Below, one piece after another: positions 5,940-7,378 of a DNA stretch of 7,378 bases; the stretch's first letter is position 1, and every line of letters begins with the position of its first letter. The DNA lies in contig JAJRCL010000190.1 in assembly GCA_028679035.1 (NCBI GenBank), positions 1 to 7,378 of the forward strand, in the 5' to 3' direction. The notes below the pieces were generated by a model that saw nothing but the letters and a program-made list of their open reading frames with translations, did no database searches and was not told the origin of the DNA. A program made the translations under genes and the position numbers. The DNA is from Methanomicrobiales archaeon. Lineage in GTDB: Archaea > Halobacteriota > Methanomicrobia > Methanomicrobiales > JACTUA01.

Positions 5940-6224
5940 ATGACGGTGGAAGAGGAACAGGACTGGCTGGTGTACTGCGTTATTGCGAAGAACCCGGGTC
6001 TTTCCCCGGACGATCTGGCACAGTACACGGGACTGGACCTGGCGCTGACCCGGATGGCTCTCTCCCGCCTTGAGCACGCATTGCTTGTCACCCGGAGCGA
6101 CGGGGCATACCGGGTTGCATCTGTCGGAGAATCGATCCTCCGCTGCCGGTTGCGCTATGACAAGGAGCTTCCGCTGGTGTTCGATGACGGCGTCATCCGT
6201 ATGCGTAAAGAAGGGGAGGAATAA
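5940..6224 (+). CDS. Small winged-helix (wHTH) protein, putative regulator
   Basis: The 94-residue product has the layout of a compact winged helix: a leading helix (DWLVYCVIAKNPG, 8-20), a helix-turn-helix (LSPDDLAQYTGLDLALTRMALSRLEHALL, 21-49) and a wing (VTRSDGAYRVAS, 50-61), then an acidic-basic tail. MarR- and ArsR-like archaeal regulators of this size are common, but no specific family or target can be named. ATG 5940 starts just ahead of the fold; GTG 5928, in frame, could be a leaderless start given the TATA at 5898-5905, and an ATG at 5889 would overlap that box and is unlikely. The gene is first in a unit with trm56 and the ATP-grasp gene. The next gene is in the same reading frame only one codon after the TAA. 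Confidence 0.8.
   Translation: MTVEEEQDWLVYCVIAKNPGLSPDDLAQYTGLDLALTRMALSRLEHALLVTRSDGAYRVASVGESILRCRLRYDKELPLVFDDGVIRMRKEGEE
6215..6220 (+). promoter_or_regulatory. Strong ribosome binding site pointing to a CTG start of trm56
   Basis: GGAGGA is followed by 7 bases and then CTG at 6228-6230. The site lies within the last codons of the winged-helix gene. Its spacing is right for initiation at CTG and wrong for any other candidate codon. Confidence 0.75.
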
Positions 6225-6227
6225 CTA

Positions 6228-6752
6228 CTGCCCACCGTCCGCGTCCTGCGTATCGGGCACCGCCCGGAACGGGATCAACGGGTCACGACCCATGTTGGAC
6301 TGGTTGCCCGTGCATTCGGGGCGGAAGGGATGTACCTCGCGGCAGACGACAACGGCATAGTCCGCAGCGTCACAGCCGTCGCACAGCGGTGGGGAGGGAA
6401 CTTCTTCGTCGAAAACCACGTGGGATGGCGCAGCTGCATCGACCGTTGGAAAAAGGAACAGGGGACCGTTGTGCACCTCACCATGTACGGGCTGCCCCTG
6501 CGCTCGGTGATCAGCGAGCTTCGCGCGAAAGAACGCATCCTTGTCATTGTCGGCGCGGAAAAGGTTCCGGGAGCGCTGTACGGTCTTGCTGACTACAATG
6601 TATCGGTGACAACGCAACCCCACTCGGAAATAGCAGGGCTTGCGGTGTTCCTGGATCATCTCTTCTGCGGCGAGGAGCTGGATCAGGAATATGCGGATGC
6701 ACCGATGAAAATCATCCCGAGCAGAGCAGGAAAATTACGGGAGGGGCGGTGA
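6228..6752 (+). CDS. trm56: tRNA (cytidine(56)-2'-O)-methyltransferase Trm56, CTG start
   Basis: Trm56 is an archaeal SPOUT enzyme that uses S-adenosylmethionine to methylate the ribose of C56 in the T-loop of tRNAs. From 6228 the product has 174 residues, close to the family norm. The conserved N-terminus RVLRIGHRPERDQRVTTHVG (5-24) is present, as are VVHLTMYG (81-88) and the knot region VIVGAEKVPGALYGLADYNV (106-125), followed by TQPHSEIAGLAVFLD (129-143). The first in-frame ATG is at 6330 and would remove the conserved N-terminus. In-frame codons after the preceding TAA are CTA, CTG, CCC, so CTG at 6228 is the only sensible initiator; GGAGGA stands 7 bases before it, and relatives typically begin Met-Pro at this place. 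The upstream gene is in the same frame, so a single TAA separates them. The TGA overlaps the GTG of the next gene. Confidence 0.93.
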   Translation: MPTVRVLRIGHRPERDQRVTTHVGLVARAFGAEGMYLAADDNGIVRSVTAVAQRWGGNFFVENHVGWRSCIDRWKKEQGTVVHLTMYGLPLRSVISELRAKERILVIVGAEKVPGALYGLADYNVSVTTQPHSEIAGLAVFLDHLFCGEELDQEYADAPMKIIPSRAGKLREGR

Positions 6753-7378
6753 AGGGGAGGGTACTCGTCGCCGGCTTCGCGACCCGTCACGTTGTCCAGA
6801 GTGCTGCCCGCGCCGGATATGTTGTCTGTGCCATTGACCATTTCACCGACCTCGACCTTGGGTGGTATGCAAAGAAGGTGACCCGGTTTGAAGACCTGGA
6901 CGAGTTACAGGCCCGGGTCGAACATGCCGCTGCATCCGACCGTTTTGATTTTTTTGTCGCAACGAGTGGTGCCGAGACGCTCTGCGTTCCCTGTCCCCGC
7001 CGCGGAACTCCCCCGGAGGTGGCAGCCCGGTTCATGGACAAGCTCGCGACCCAGGAGCATCTCGCAACCCGTTCCGTTCCGGTTCCCCGGCTCCTGGACG
7101 ACGGGATCTACCCTGCCCTGATCAAACCCCGCTCGGGCTCGGGCGGATGGCGCAACCGGGTGGTTGGAAACCGCGATGAAGAAACAGCATGGCGGTCTCA
7201 GTTTCCGGATGTCCCGATGTTCCGGCAGGAGTTCGTGGCAGGAGATCCTGCTTCGGTCTCCGTGCTGACGGACGGTACCCGTGTTGTGCCGATCGCAGCG
7301 AATCTCCAGCTCCTGCGTGACGATGCCATCGCCCCCTGGGGTTTCGCCGGATCCATCACGCCGCTACCGGCGTCGGCC
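6749..7378 (+). CDS. ATP-grasp protein, COG2232-like predicted carboligase (N-terminal part, runs off right edge)
   Basis: The 210 visible residues belong to the ATP-grasp superfamily and resemble the uncharacterised COG2232 proteins of methanogens. The N-terminal pre-ATP-grasp (Rossmann-like) region starts VKGRVLVAGFATRHVVQSAA and continues RAGYVVCAIDHFTDLDL (21-37). The ATP-grasp part begins near 93 (ARFMDKLATQEHL), with a likely ATP-binding lysine K126 in LIKPRSGSGGW and the flexible glycine loop at 128-134. The strand FRQEFVAGDPASVSVL (158-173) follows. The Mg-binding end of the domain is outside the window. Such enzymes join a carboxylate to an amine or thiol with ATP; the substrate here is unknown. 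The GTG (6749-6751) overlaps the trm56 TGA as GTGA, and GGAGG (6740-6744) lies just before it, so the two are co-translated. Confidence 0.88.
   Translation, partial: MKGRVLVAGFATRHVVQSAARAGYVVCAIDHFTDLDLGWYAKKVTRFEDLDELQARVEHAAASDRFDFFVATSGAETLCVPCPRRGTPPEVAARFMDKLATQEHLATRSVPVPRLLDDGIYPALIKPRSGSGGWRNRVVGNRDEETAWRSQFPDVPMFRQEFVAGDPASVSVLTDGTRVVPIAANLQLLRDDAIAPWGFAGSITPLPASA

Noticed and set aside
5820..6077. N-terminal extension of the unknown minus-strand protein to 217 residues
   Set aside because: The added part covers the divergent promoter and the start of the winged-helix gene and has no protein-like pattern.
1..7378. CRISPR array, tRNA/rRNA genes, insertion sequences or phage genes
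   Set aside because: I saw no spaced direct repeats, no tRNA cloverleaf, no transposase or integrase motifs and no terminal inverted repeats; the region looks like ordinary chromosome.

Overview
The window looks like chromosomal DNA of a methanogenic euryarchaeon, most likely of the order Methanomicrobiales. This is an inference from gene content and style; there is no rRNA or other marker to fix it. The support is an archaeal-type alanyl-tRNA synthetase, the archaeal tRNA C56 methylase Trm56, a complete sulfide-to-homocysteine gene set typical of methanogens, a methanogen-type ATP-grasp protein, tight ATGA/GTGA gene overlaps, and a GC-rich coding style interrupted by short AT-rich promoters.

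Layout. (1) Positions 2-1060, minus strand: the first 353 residues of AlaRS; the gene runs off the left edge. (2) 1061-1488: a 428-base stretch with no convincing gene, containing small hairpins and two oligo-T runs on the minus strand. (3) 1489-2528, minus strand: a two-gene unit, a Nif3-family metal protein followed with a 4-base overlap by a 111-residue SWIM zinc-finger protein carrying the CxC...CxHxxA signature of the Sws1/Shu2 family. (4) 2529-2701: a divergent AT-rich promoter with two inverted repeats. (5) 2702-5427, plus strand: a three-gene sulfur operon. It holds L-aspartate semialdehyde sulfurtransferase (HcyBio/DUF39 plus two CBS motifs), its NIL/2[4Fe-4S] ferredoxin partner, and a UPF0280/COG2122 protein. 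A 114-base leader before the third gene can fold into mutually exclusive hairpins. (6) 5424-5819, minus strand: an unknown 131-residue protein whose stop codon overlaps the stop of the sulfur operon. (7) 5940-7378, plus strand: a small winged-helix protein, trm56, and the first 210 residues of a COG2232-like ATP-grasp enzyme, closely packed as an operon.

How the genes work together. The sulfurtransferase and ferredoxin are expected to turn aspartate semialdehyde plus sulfide into homocysteine, the precursor of methionine and S-adenosylmethionine. The COG2122 protein helps sulfide use in Methanosarcina. The CBS pair belongs to a group whose M. jannaschii member (MJ0100) binds SAM/MTA, so product feedback is plausible. 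The third operon joins a DNA-binding-type protein, a SAM-dependent tRNA methylase and an uncharacterised ligase.

The observations most worth checking are the apparent CTG start codon of trm56, the alternative-hairpin leader before the COG2122 gene, and the palindromic, probably leaderless, promoter of the sulfur operon.
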